This document shows, in pieces, positions 50,556-64,000 of a DNA stretch of 64,000 nucleotides (positions are counted from its first letter, which is position 1; every line of letters starts with the position of its first letter). The stretch is from positions 304,045 through 368,044 of the forward strand of contig KB906724.1 in NCBI GenBank assembly GCA_000381565.1. Direction: 5' to 3'. A program made the translations under genes and the position numbers. The notes below the pieces were generated by a model. The model ran no database searches and was not told the DNA's origin. It worked only from the letters and a program-made list of their open reading frames with translations. Origin of the DNA: Oxalobacteraceae bacterium AB_14 (GTDB lineage: Bacteria; Pseudomonadota; Gammaproteobacteria; Burkholderiales; Burkholderiaceae_D).

Positions 50556-51733
50556 GCGCGGCGCCGAGCGCGGCCGCGCGCATGCTGCGCGTGGGCCTGT
50601 CCACCACCACGGTCGAAGCGGCGCTGACCGGCGGCCGGCTCGACGGCATGGGCGTGTACAGCCGCGCGCTGCTCGAACACCTGCCGCAGGCCGGCGCCGA
50701 AGTGCTGCCGTTTTCCTTCCCGTCGCCGGGCGCGGCCGAGCGCCTGACGGTGGGCCGCGCGCTGCCGCTGTCGTTCCCGCTGGCGACGCTGGGCAACCTG
50801 CTGCTGCCGTCGTCGGTGCACATGAACCTCAGCCGCCTGGCGGGCCGGGACGCGCCGCCGCTGGACCTGTTCCACGCCACCGACTACCGCATCGTGCGCA
50901 TGGACTGCCCGGTGGTGGCGACCCTGCACGACGCCGTGCCGATCGCCCATCCCGAGTGGTGCAAGCCGCGCCTGCGCGGCCTGAAGAACTGGCTGCAGAT
51001 CCAGGCCGCGCGCCGCGCCCAGCACGTGATCACCGGTTCCCACTACTCGATCCGCGAGCTGGTCGAATGCTTCGGCGTCGATGAGCGCAAGATCAGCGTG
51101 GTGCACCACGGCGTGCGCCCCGAATGGTTCGAGGCGCCGGCGCCCGAGGCGCGCGACGCCACGCTGGCGCGCTACGGCCTCAACCCCGGCTACTTCCTGT
51201 TCGTCGGCACGCTGCAGCCGCGCAAGAACGTCGGCCGCCTGCTGCAGGCCTACCTGGCCCTGCCGCCGGTGCTGCGCGCCGCGCGCCAGCTGGTGATCGT
51301 CGGCGCGCCGGGTTGGCTCAGCGACGAGCTGGTGGCGCAGATCAAGGCCGCCGGCCAGCGCGGCGAGAACGTCATCTGGCTCAGCGCGCTGACCGACGAC
51401 GCCCAGCTGCACCACCTGTACGCCGGCGCCGGCGCCTTCATCTTCCCGTCGCTGCACGAGGGCTTCGGCCTGCCGCTGGTGGAGGCCTTCGCCAGCGGCG
51501 TGCCGGTGGCCACCTCCAACGCCACCTCGCTGCCGGAAGTGGCGCAGGGCGCGGCGCTGGAATTCGATCCGCTGTCGGTGCCGGACATCACCGCCGCGAT
51601 GACCACGCTGGCGCGCGACGACGCGCTGCGCCAGCGCTGCATCGCCGCCGGCCGCCGCCGCGCGCTCGAACTGACCTGGGACGCCGCGGCGCGCCGCACC
51701 GTCGCCGTGTACCGCCAGGTCCTCTCCAATTGA
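50552..51733 (+). CDS. Family 4 glycosyltransferase, WbpY-like
   Basis: The 393-residue GT-B enzyme has LTGGRLDGMGVYSRALLEHL near the N-terminus and the GT4 signature FPSLHEGFGLPLVEAFASG with its E-x7-E pattern. Order after gmd and rmd and the N-terminal pattern resemble WbpY, which adds D-rhamnose in the A-band polysaccharide of Pseudomonas aeruginosa. GTG start overlaps rmd by four bases. The polymer is inferred; ABC exporter and WbpX genes are not in the window. Confidence 0.82.
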   Translation: MSAAPSAAARMLRVGLSTTTVEAALTGGRLDGMGVYSRALLEHLPQAGAEVLPFSFPSPGAAERLTVGRALPLSFPLATLGNLLLPSSVHMNLSRLAGRDAPPLDLFHATDYRIVRMDCPVVATLHDAVPIAHPEWCKPRLRGLKNWLQIQAARRAQHVITGSHYSIRELVECFGVDERKISVVHHGVRPEWFEAPAPEARDATLARYGLNPGYFLFVGTLQPRKNVGRLLQAYLALPPVLRAARQLVIVGAPGWLSDELVAQIKAAGQRGENVIWLSALTDDAQLHHLYAGAGAFIFPSLHEGFGLPLVEAFASGVPVATSNATSLPEVAQGAALEFDPLSVPDITAAMTTLARDDALRQRCIAAGRRRALELTWDAAARRTVAVYRQVLSN

Positions 51734-51752
51734 AGCATCACCGAAGCTGCTA

Positions 51753-52877
51753 ATGCGCGTCCTCCATTTCTACAAGACCTACTACCCCGACAGCTGGGGC
51801 GGCATCGAGCAAGTGATACGCCAGCTGTGCGTGGGCACCGGCCGCCTTGGCGTCACCAACGAAGTGCTGACCCTGACGCGCGACCGCGGCCCGACCCGGA
51901 TCGAGTTCGAAGGCCACACCGTGCACCGCATGCCGCTCGATTTCGAGATCGCCTCCACCGGCTTCTCGTTCGCGGCGATCCGCCAGCTGGCGCGCCTGGC
52001 GCGCGAGGCCGACGTGATCCACTACCACTTCCCGTGGCCGTTCATGGACCTGGCGCACTTCATGGCGCGCATAGCCAAGCCCAGCGTGGTGACCTACCAC
52101 TCCGACATCGTGCGCCAGAAAAACCTGCTGCGCGTGTACAGCCCGCTCAAGCGCCGCTTCCTGGGCAGCATCGACACCATCGTCGCCACCTCGCCCAACT
52201 ACCTGGCCTCGTCGCCGGTGCTCAAGCGCTTCGAGCACAAGACCCGCACCATCACCTACGGCCTGGACAAGACCATCTATCCGCAGCCGCCGGCGGCGCT
52301 CAAGGACCAGTGGCGCGCGCGCTGCGGCGAGCGCTTCTTCCTGTTCGTCGGCGTGCTGCGCTACTACAAGGGCCTGCACATCCTGCTCGACGCCATGGCC
52401 AAGCTCGACTATCCGGTGGTGATCGTCGGCGCCGGCCCGATCGAGCAGGAGCTCAAGCAACACGCGCAGCGCCTCGGCCTGACGCACGTGCTGTTCGTCG
52501 GCGCGGTCGAGGAGCTCGACAAGGTGGCGCTGCTGGAGCTGTGCTACGCGATGGTGTTCCCGTCGCACCTGCGCTCGGAGGCGTTCGGCATCTCGCTGCT
52601 GGAAGGGGCGATGTACGGCAAGCCGATGATCTCCAGCGAGATCGGCACCGGCACCACCTACATCAACATCGACAACGAGACCGGGCTGGTGGTGCCGCCC
52701 GACGATCCGGCCGCCTTCGGCGCCGCCATGCGCACGCTGTGGGAGCAGCCGGAACGGGCCGCCGAGATGGGCCGCCGCGCCGAGGCGCGCTACTGGGAAC
52801 TGTTCACCGCCGAGACCATGGCGCGCAACTACCACGCGCTGTACGCCGAACTGGCCGGGCGCAAGCGCGCCGCTTGA
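51753..52877 (+). CDS. Family 4 glycosyltransferase, WbpZ-like
   Basis: This 374-residue GT-B enzyme begins MRVLHFYKTYYPDSWGGIEQ, very close to the WbpZ start, and has the GT4 motif EAFGISLLEGAMYGKPMI. In the A-band pathway WbpZ transfers the first D-rhamnose onto the lipid-linked primer. It follows the WbpY-like gene after 19 bases, completing gmd-rmd-GT4-GT4 as one probable operon for a D-rhamnose-containing surface glycan. Confidence 0.84.
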   Translation: MRVLHFYKTYYPDSWGGIEQVIRQLCVGTGRLGVTNEVLTLTRDRGPTRIEFEGHTVHRMPLDFEIASTGFSFAAIRQLARLAREADVIHYHFPWPFMDLAHFMARIAKPSVVTYHSDIVRQKNLLRVYSPLKRRFLGSIDTIVATSPNYLASSPVLKRFEHKTRTITYGLDKTIYPQPPAALKDQWRARCGERFFLFVGVLRYYKGLHILLDAMAKLDYPVVIVGAGPIEQELKQHAQRLGLTHVLFVGAVEELDKVALLELCYAMVFPSHLRSEAFGISLLEGAMYGKPMISSEIGTGTTYINIDNETGLVVPPDDPAAFGAAMRTLWEQPERAAEMGRRAEARYWELFTAETMARNYHALYAELAGRKRAA

Positions 52878-53101
52878 TCTGGCGCAAGCGCGCCCATGGC
52901 GGGCGCGGCTATGATGGCGGTCGAACTCCGCGCCCTGCCGATGGTCCTCATCAATGACGCTGCCAAGACGGCGCCACCCCCTGTGCGACGCAACGACGTC
53001 GTCCGGGCGGGAGTTCACCACCGCGCTCCACTTCGTCGTTCACTTAGCCTCCGCGGCGCAGGGTAGAATACCCGCCACCATCCTGAATCCCGGAGACCCG
53101 C

Positions 53102-53821
53102 GTGCGCTGCCTGGTTATTGAAGACGAAGCCGAAACCTCGAACTACATCTGCAAGGGCTTGCGCGAAGCGGGCCACCTGGTCAGCGCCTGCGACAACGGC
53201 CCGGACGGCCTCGACCTCGCGGCCGGCAACGACTGGGACATCATCATCCTCGACCGCATGCTGCCGGGCCGCATCGACGGCCTGTCCATCGTCGACAAGC
53301 TGCGCGCGCTGGGCAAGCAGACCCCGGTCATCATCGTTTCCGCGCTGACCTCGATCGACGCCCGCGTGACCGGCCTGCGCGGCGGCGCCGACGACTACCT
53401 GTCCAAGCCGTTCGCCTTTTCCGAGCTGCTGGCGCGCATCGAGGCGCTGCAGCGGCGCAGCGCGCCGGGCGCCGACAGCTCGCAGCTGCAGGTGGCGGAC
53501 CTGAAGCTGGACCTGCGCACCTTGCGCGTCACGCGCGGCGCCAAGGTCATCACGCTGCAGCCGCGCGAGTACCGGCTGCTGGAGTACCTGATGCGCAACG
53601 TCAACCAGGTGGTGACCCGCACCATGCTGCTCGAATCGGTGTGGGACTACCACTTCGACCCGCAGACCAATGTCATCGACGTCCAGATCAGCCGCCTGCG
53701 CGCCAAGGTCGACAAGGATTTCCCCGTCATGCTGATCCACACCCTGCGCGGCGTCGGCTACCGCATGGGGGGGGCCGCGCCCGACGAGGCCGAGCCGCCG
53801 GCCGCGGCCGCCCCGGCCTGA
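53102..53821 (+). CDS. OmpR/PhoB-family response regulator
   Basis: The 239-residue regulator has a receiver (phosphoacceptor Asp51 in IIILDRMLPG, Lys in YLSKPFAFSE) and a winged-helix output domain ending VQISRLRAKVDKDFP...TLRGVGYRMG. GTG start at 53102 follows CGGAGACC. The partner kinase gene begins one base after its stop. Similarity is to the copper/QseB-type subgroup, but the signal is not evident from neighbours. Confidence 0.92.
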   Translation: MRCLVIEDEAETSNYICKGLREAGHLVSACDNGPDGLDLAAGNDWDIIILDRMLPGRIDGLSIVDKLRALGKQTPVIIVSALTSIDARVTGLRGGADDYLSKPFAFSELLARIEALQRRSAPGADSSQLQVADLKLDLRTLRVTRGAKVITLQPREYRLLEYLMRNVNQVVTRTMLLESVWDYHFDPQTNVIDVQISRLRAKVDKDFPVMLIHTLRGVGYRMGGAAPDEAEPPAAAAPA

Positions 53822-53822
53822 C

Positions 53823-55205
53823 ATGATCACGCTGCGCGCCTCGATCGCCGCCCGGCTGGTGCTGGGCTACGGCGTGCTGGGCACGGCCTCCATCGTGCTG
53901 GTGTCGGCGGTGTTCTACCACGGCACGGTGGGCGTGCTGGACCGCGATATCGACGGCCGCATCGTCGCCCAGTCGCAGCGCCTGCTGGCCCATGCCGCCG
54001 GCCAGGCCCACGGCGCGCTGCTGGCCGAGGTGCGGCGCCAGCTGGACGACGGCGTCGACAGCGACCGCGAAATCTTTGAGCTGCTGGCCGCCGACGGCCG
54101 GCCGCTGGCCGGCAACCTGGGCGCCTGGCCGGCCGCCGCCGCGCCCATGGACCGCGGCGGCGGCGCCACCCTGCTCAGCACCGTGGTCACGCGCGACGGC
54201 CACCCGGCGCCGGCGCGGCTGTACCTGCGCCCGCTCGACGGCGGCGGCGTGCTCGTCGTCGGACGCGACCTCAGCGAGCAGGAGGCGGTGCGCGGCGTGA
54301 TCTGGCGCGCGCTGCTGGCCGGCGCCGGCGTGTCGCTGTTGCTGACGGTGGCCGGCGCGCTGCTGTTCCGGCGCCTGGTCGAGCGCCGCCTGGGCGCGGT
54401 CCGCCGCACCGCCGCCCACATCGAGGCGGGCGACCTCAGCTCGCGCATCCCGGTCAGCGGGCGCGACGAGTTCGCGCTGCTGGGGCGCGACATCAACCGC
54501 ATGCTCGACCGCATCGAGCTGCTGATGGAGGGCATCCGCCACGTGTCGAACGCCATCGCCCACGACCTGCGCACGCCGCTGGGCCGCGTGCGCAGCAAGC
54601 TCGACGACGCGCTGCGGCACCAGGCCACGGTGCCGGGCCTGTCCGGCGCGGCGCACGACGCGATCGACGACATCGACGACCTGATCCGGCTGTTCGAGCG
54701 CCTGCTGCAGATCGCCGAGGCCGAATCGGGCATGCGCAGCCGGCTGTTCGAGCGGCTCGAGCTGGGCCACATCGCCACCGACATCGGCGAGATGTACGAG
54801 GCCAGCGCCGAGGACAGCGGCGTCAGCCTGACGGTCGACGCGCCCGAGCACCTGTACGTGGACGGCGACCGCAACCTGCTCGCCAGCGCCGTCGCCAGCC
54901 TGCTCGACAACGCCATCAAGTACGCCGGGCCCGGCCATGCGATCCATGTGCGGGCCGGCCTGTTCCACGGCGGCCTGGCCTCGATCGCGGTGCACGACAA
55001 CGGCCCCGGCATCCCGGCAGCGGAGCGCGCCAAGGTGACGCAGCGCTTCTACCGGGGCGACGACAGCCGCCACCTGCCGGGCAACGGCCTGGGGCTGGCC
55101 ATCGTCAGCGCCACCGCGCTGGCGCACGGCGGCGAGCTGCTGCTGGAGGACGGCGCGCCGGGCCTGGTGGCGCGCATCCTGCTGCCGCTGGCGCCGTTGT
55201 CTTAG
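53823..55205 (+). CDS. Membrane sensor histidine kinase
   Basis: The 460-residue protein has two membrane helices (LVLGYGVLGTASIVLVSAVF at about 13-32 and ALLAGAGVSLLLTVAGALLF at about 162-181) around a periplasmic domain, then HAMP and HisKA with H247 in IAHDLRTPLGR. A HATPase domain with DNGPGIP and GNGLGLAIVSA follows. It is paired with the OmpR-type regulator just upstream. The ligand is unknown. Confidence 0.92.
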   Translation: MITLRASIAARLVLGYGVLGTASIVLVSAVFYHGTVGVLDRDIDGRIVAQSQRLLAHAAGQAHGALLAEVRRQLDDGVDSDREIFELLAADGRPLAGNLGAWPAAAAPMDRGGGATLLSTVVTRDGHPAPARLYLRPLDGGGVLVVGRDLSEQEAVRGVIWRALLAGAGVSLLLTVAGALLFRRLVERRLGAVRRTAAHIEAGDLSSRIPVSGRDEFALLGRDINRMLDRIELLMEGIRHVSNAIAHDLRTPLGRVRSKLDDALRHQATVPGLSGAAHDAIDDIDDLIRLFERLLQIAEAESGMRSRLFERLELGHIATDIGEMYEASAEDSGVSLTVDAPEHLYVDGDRNLLASAVASLLDNAIKYAGPGHAIHVRAGLFHGGLASIAVHDNGPGIPAAERAKVTQRFYRGDDSRHLPGNGLGLAIVSATALAHGGELLLEDGAPGLVARILLPLAPLS

Positions 55206-55303
55206 TGTCCGCCAGCTGCTATCCGATCGGTAATGTGACCGCAAGCCTGCGGTAAGCCGGGCGCCGCTAGCATGCAGGCTTACCCACTCAAGCCGGCCCC
55301 GCC

Positions 55304-56517
55304 ATGCACGACTTAAGCGACATCGCCGACTGGCTCAAGCACCATCCGGTCCACCCCGCCTCCCAGGGCCACGGCACGCTGCCCGACCCGGTGTTCGTCG
55401 CCGGCGGCGAGCGGGTGGTGTCGTTCAGCACCAACAACTACCTGGCGCTGGCCAAGCATCCGCGCCTGGTGGCGGCGGCCAGGGACGGCCTGGAGCGCTA
55501 TGGCGTGGGCAACTGCGAGTCGCGCCTGCAGGGCGGCGACCTGGAGCTCTACCGCACGCTGGAGGCGCGCCTCGGCGCCCTCAAGCACAAGGGCGACGCG
55601 GTGCTGTTCGTCACCGGCTACATGGCCAATATCGGCGTGCTGTCGTCCATCGTCAAGGCCGCCGCGCTGGCGCGCCTGCACGGCTACCGCGCCCGCAAGC
55701 GCCACAAGTACGCCTACTATTCGGACGAGTACAACCACATCAGCATCCGCGAGGGCATCCAGATGTCGGGCGCGCTGCGCTACACCTACCGCCACGGCGA
55801 CATGAACCATCTGGAGTCGCTGCTCAAGGCGGGGGCGGCCGAGGGCAGCACGGCGATCATCGCCAGCGACGGCGTGTTCTCGATGGAGGGCACGATCGCG
55901 CCGCTGCCGCAGCTGGTGGCGCTGGCCGAGCGCTACGGCGCGCTGCTGTACCTCGACGACGCCCACGCCACCGGCGTGCTGGGCGCCAACGGCGGCGGCA
56001 GCTCCGAGCACTTCGGCTGCCACAGCCCGTGCATCATGCAGATGGGGACGCTGAGCAAGGCGCTGGGGGCGCTCGGCGGCTTCGTCGCCGTCGAGCGCGA
56101 CGTGGCGGACGTGATCCGTTTGACCAGCTCGGCCTACGGCTACAGCTGCCCGCCGCCGCCGGACCAGGCGGCCGCGCTGCTGGCGGCGCTCGACCTGCTG
56201 CAGGAGGAGCCGCAGCGGCGCCAGCGGCTGTGGGACAACCAGCGCTATTTCATCGCGCAGATGGCGCCGCTGGGCTACACCATCCTGTCGACCCAGACGC
56301 CGATCCTGCCGGTGCTGATCGGCGAGGCCGAGACCTGCCAGCGCTACGCGATCGCGCTGCGCAGGGAAGGCATCCATGTGGACGCGGTGCAGTTCCCGGC
56401 GGCGCCGGTGGGGCAGGCGCGGCTGCGCTTCATGATGAACGCCGGCCACACCCGCGCGCAGCTCGACCATGTGGTGCGGGTGATGGCGCAGCTGGCCGGC
56501 CGCGCCGCCCGCCTGGC

Positions 56518-56521
<4 letters not shown>
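55304..56521 (+). CDS. Alpha-oxoamine synthase family PLP enzyme
   Basis: The 405-residue fold-type I enzyme has FSTNNYLALAKHPRL near the start, DDAHATGVLG and the PLP lysine K252 in GTLSKALGALGGF. Family members condense an amino acid with an acyl-CoA (BioF, Kbl, HemA, serine palmitoyltransferase, CqsA/LqsA). Residues 68-74 read NCESRLQ where BioF-type enzymes have a GSGGSR-like loop, and a basic insertion (RLHGYRARKRHKYAYY) follows residue 125, so it is not a standard BioF. No biotin, sphingolipid or haem gene is nearby; it sits between two signalling modules. Its product is unknown. The stop overlaps the convergent HD-GYP gene by four bases. Confidence 0.85.
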
Positions 56522-60935
<4,414 letters not shown>

Positions 60936-60999
60936 AAGGTTTCCGCTGTGGCGAACTGGCACAGCAGAAACCTTATCACATAACAAGCAGCGGGCAGTA

Positions 61000-61971
61000 T
61001 CAGGATTTGGCGAAGGCCAGGAAGTCGGCGTTGAAGCGCTCCTTGTGGGTGTCGGTCAGGCCGTGCGGGGCGCCGGGGTAGGTGATCAGCTTGGCGTGCT
61101 TGACGATCGCGGCCGAGGCGCGCCCGGCGGCGGCTATCGGCACGATCTGGTCGTCCTCGCCGTGGATGATCAGGGTCGGCTTGTCGAACTTTTTCAGGTC
61201 GTCGCGGAAGTCGGTTTCCGAGAACGCCTTGATCGAGTCGTAGGTGTTCTTGTGGCCGGCCTGCATGCCCTGCGCGTACCAGGCGGCGATGATGCCCTGC
61301 GACGGCTTGGCGCCCGGACGGTTGTAGTTGTAGAACGGGCCCGAGGCCAGGTCCAGGTATAGCTGCGCGCGGTTGGCGAGCGAGGCGGCGCGGATGCCGT
61401 CGAACACTTCCATCGGCAGGCCGCCCGGGTTGGTGGCGGTTTTCAGCATCAGCGGCGGCACCGCCGAGATCAGGCCCAGCTTGGCGATGCGCCCGGTGCC
61501 GTGGCGGCCCACGTAGCGCGCCACTTCGCCGCCGCCGGTCGAGAAGCCGGCCAGGATGATGTTTTTCAAGTCCAGCGCTTCGATCAACTGCGCCAGGTCG
61601 TCGGCGTAGTGGTCCATGTCGTTGCCGTCCCACGGTTGGCTGGAGCGGCCGTGGCCGCGGCGGTCGTGGGTAATCACGCGGAAACCGTTGTTGGCCAGGT
61701 GGAAGGCGGCCGATTCCCAGCTGTCGGCGTTGAGCGGCCAGCCGTGGCTGAGGATCACCGGCTGGCCGCCGCGCGGGCCCCAGTCCTTGAAGTAGATCTC
61801 GACGCCGTCGCGGGTGGTGATGGCGCTGACGGTTTTGTGCGGCTTGGCGCCGGCGGCGGCCTGGCTGTCGCCGCTGACGGCGGCCAACGGCAGGGCGGCT
61901 GCGGCCACGGCGGCGGCGCCGCCGACCAGGGCGTTGCGGCGGGATGGATTGCTGGCTTCTTGGCTGGACAT
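61000..61971 (-). CDS. Tat-exported alpha/beta hydrolase, non-haem chloroperoxidase type
   Basis: This 323-residue protein has a twin-arginine leader ([18 protein letters not shown]) and an alpha/beta hydrolase domain with [11 protein letters not shown], the nucleophile elbow G-F-S-T-G-G, Asp in HGEDDQIVP and His in GAPHGL. The close match is to cofactor-free haloperoxidase/esterases. Tat export suggests it folds before crossing the membrane, or uses the route common to this subgroup. It stands alone, with 28 bases or more to either neighbour. Confidence 0.88.
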   Translation of the reverse strand: MSSQEASNPSRRNALVGGAAAVAAAALPLAAVSGDSQAAAGAKPHKTVSAITTRDGVEIYFKDWGPRGGQPVILSHGWPLNADSWESAAFHLANNGFRVITHDRRGHGRSSQPWDGNDMDHYADDLAQLIEALDLKNIILAGFSTGGGEVARYVGRHGTGRIAKLGLISAVPPLMLKTATNPGGLPMEVFDGIRAASLANRAQLYLDLASGPFYNYNRPGAKPSQGIIAAWYAQGMQAGHKNTYDSIKAFSETDFRDDLKKFDKPTLIIHGEDDQIVPIAAAGRASAAIVKHAKLITYPGAPHGLTDTHKERFNADFLAFAKS

Positions 61972-62226
61972 GATGGGCTTCCTTGGTGAGTGATGATATG
62001 GCCCATGGTAGGCAGGAATGGCGGCGCTGGGAACGCCCATACGTGCAATCCCGGACTGCAACTTTGCACATACCGCGATCGGGTGGGCGGGTGCTCCGCC
62101 CAAAGGTGGAGGCGCGGCGGGCCGGCCCATTTCATCCTTGCCATGTTGCATTCCTTGCAAAACGCCATATACTTGGCGGGCTGATCCGCATATCGCCGGA
62201 TCTCACCCATGGGACTAGTAGAGACG

Positions 62227-63452
62227 ATGGCTTTCCTGACCAACAAGAAAATCGCGCTGGCCGTCGGCCTGCTCCTGATCGGTGGCGCCAGCGCCGCCTG
62301 GTATGCCAAAAGCAAGACCCCGGTGGTCGAGGCGCCGCGCTTCCGCGTGGTGGCCGCCGACACCGGCAACATCACGCAGACGGTGACGGCCACCGGCACC
62401 ATCAACCCGGTGGCGCTGATCAACATCGGCTCGCAGGTGTCGGGCACGGTGAGCGAGTTGAAGGCGGACTTCAACGACCATGTGAAAAAAGGCCAGGTGC
62501 TGCTCAAGCTGGACCCGACCATCTTCAACGCCCAGATCCGCCAGGTCGAGGCGCAGCTGGCGTCGGCGCGGGCCAGCCAGCGGCTGGCGCAGGCCACCCA
62601 CCAGCGCAACCAGACCTTGGTGACGCAGAGCTACATCTCGCCGCTGGCGCTGGACCAGTCCAAGCGCGAGGTCGACGTGGCGACGGCCAACATCGAGCTG
62701 GCGCAGGCGCAGCTGGCGCGCGCCCAGGCCGACTTCGACAACAGCGTGATCCGCTCGCCGATCGACGGCGTCATCATCAAGCGCACGGTCGACCTGGGCC
62801 AGACCGTGGCGGCCTCGTTCACCACGCCGACCCTGTTCCAGATCGCCCGCGACCTGACCAAGATGCAGATCGACACCAGCGTCTCGGAAGCGGACGTCGG
62901 CGCGCTCAAGGACGGCCAGGCGGCCCGCTTCGTGGTCGACGCCTATCCGGACAAGGAGTTCGACGCCCGCATGCGCCAGTTCCGGCTGGCGGCCAACGTG
63001 GTGCAGAACGTGGTCACCTACAACGTGGTGCTGGACGTCGACAACAGCGAGGAGCTGCTCAAGCCGGGCATGACGGCGCAGGTGCGGCTGCTGGTGGGCA
63101 ACCGCCAGCAGGTGCTGCGCATCCCGACCGCCGCGCTGCGCTTCCGCCTGAGCGACGAGGAGATCGAGAAGCAGGCCAGGAAGGACAAGGCGGCCGCGGC
63201 CAAGACCGGCGGCGGCGCCGCCGCCAGCGCCGTGGCCGAGGCGGCGCCGCCGGAAGACGACGCCGCCTTCCGCAGCAAGAGCGAGCTGGCGCGCTCGTTC
63301 AAGATCTACACCATGGACGACAAGAACAACCCGGTGGCCAGGGACATCAAGATCGGCCTGTCGAACTTCCGCTACACCGAGGTGGTCGGCGGCGGGCTGA
63401 AGAAGGGCGACAAGGTGATCACCCGCGCCATCAACGAAAAGCAGGGCGAGTT

Positions 63453-63456
<4 letters not shown>
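62227..63456 (+). CDS. MacA-like periplasmic adaptor subunit
   Basis: The 409-residue membrane-fusion protein has an N-terminal anchor (KIALAVGLLLIGGASAAW), a lipoyl domain (INIGSQVSGTVSELKADFND), a helical hairpin (about 95-150) and a beta-barrel domain (NAVVQNVVTYNVVLDV-like segment). A Lys/Ala-rich insertion lies at about residues 310-345. It would connect the MacB-type transporter to an outer-membrane TolC protein. ATG 62227 is chosen; ATG 62209 adds six residues. The next gene overlaps by four bases (GTGA). Confidence 0.88.

Positions 63457-64000
<544 letters not shown>

Overview
The window is a high-GC chromosomal segment of a betaproteobacterium, most likely Oxalobacteraceae (Massilia, Duganella, Rugamonas or Janthinobacterium group). 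The basis is the gene order pgk-pyk-fba-purC-purE-purK-sua5, the protein families (BepA, YheT, GcdH, MaeB and others), and the dense two-component and cyclic-di-GMP content. No rRNA, tRNA, CRISPR array, integrase or complete insertion sequence was seen, so most of the window is core chromosome with small accessory islets.

Layout. 1-2038: the 5' part of a GH31 glycosidase gene behind a PilZ/YcgR cyclic-di-GMP protein. 2304-2768: an AT-richer islet with a broken peptidoglycan endopeptidase end and a putative immunity gene. 2806-8578: moaC, bepA, a conserved hypothetical, yheT, a SnoaL-like gene, a zinc-finger protein and azlCD. 8647-16532: lower glycolysis (pgk, pyk, fba), early-to-middle purine synthesis (purC, purE, purK) and the t6A enzyme Sua5. 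16675-20587: two secreted or lipoprotein hydrolases and OmpW. 20666-22448: gcdH and a flavin reductase. 22602-23588: a second AT-rich islet with a frameshifted M15-like peptidase and a frameshifted small exported protein. 23696-27599: msrA, an HD-GYP regulator and a hybrid kinase. 27709-32762: cfa, a hemerythrin-PdxH fusion, tcdA, an FKBP-type isomerase and cysK. 32832-33946: a third islet with a truncated hcp, an M74-like peptidase and an exported partner. 34135-39375: a metal efflux gene with its ArsR repressor, followed by oxidoreductase/LysR and DJ-1/TetR pairs. 39383-41368: a TraL/TraM-like operon. 41442-48396: pncC, a REC-PAS-GGDEF-EAL-REC protein, thiL and maeB. 48594-52877: a GDP-D-rhamnose/glycosyltransferase cluster (gmd, rmd, two GT4 enzymes). 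53102-60935: an OmpR/EnvZ-type pair, an alpha-oxoamine synthase, and an HD-GYP regulator with an MHYT hybrid kinase. 61000-64000: a Tat-exported chloroperoxidase-like hydrolase and a MacAB-like efflux operon cut by the right edge.

The most interesting signal is the set of three small islets at about 2.3, 22.6 and 32.8 kb. Each pairs a signal-less peptidoglycan peptidase, or what is left of one, with a small exported protein encoded directly downstream. The islet at 32.8-33.9 kb is headed by a decayed type VI secretion hcp gene, and its immunity-like protein is homologous to the one at 2.4 kb. I interpret them as orphan type VI effector-immunity cassettes in successive stages of decay, scattered between housekeeping genes. 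The other notable item is a 411-residue protein fusing a hemerythrin-like di-iron domain to pyridoxamine phosphate oxidase.
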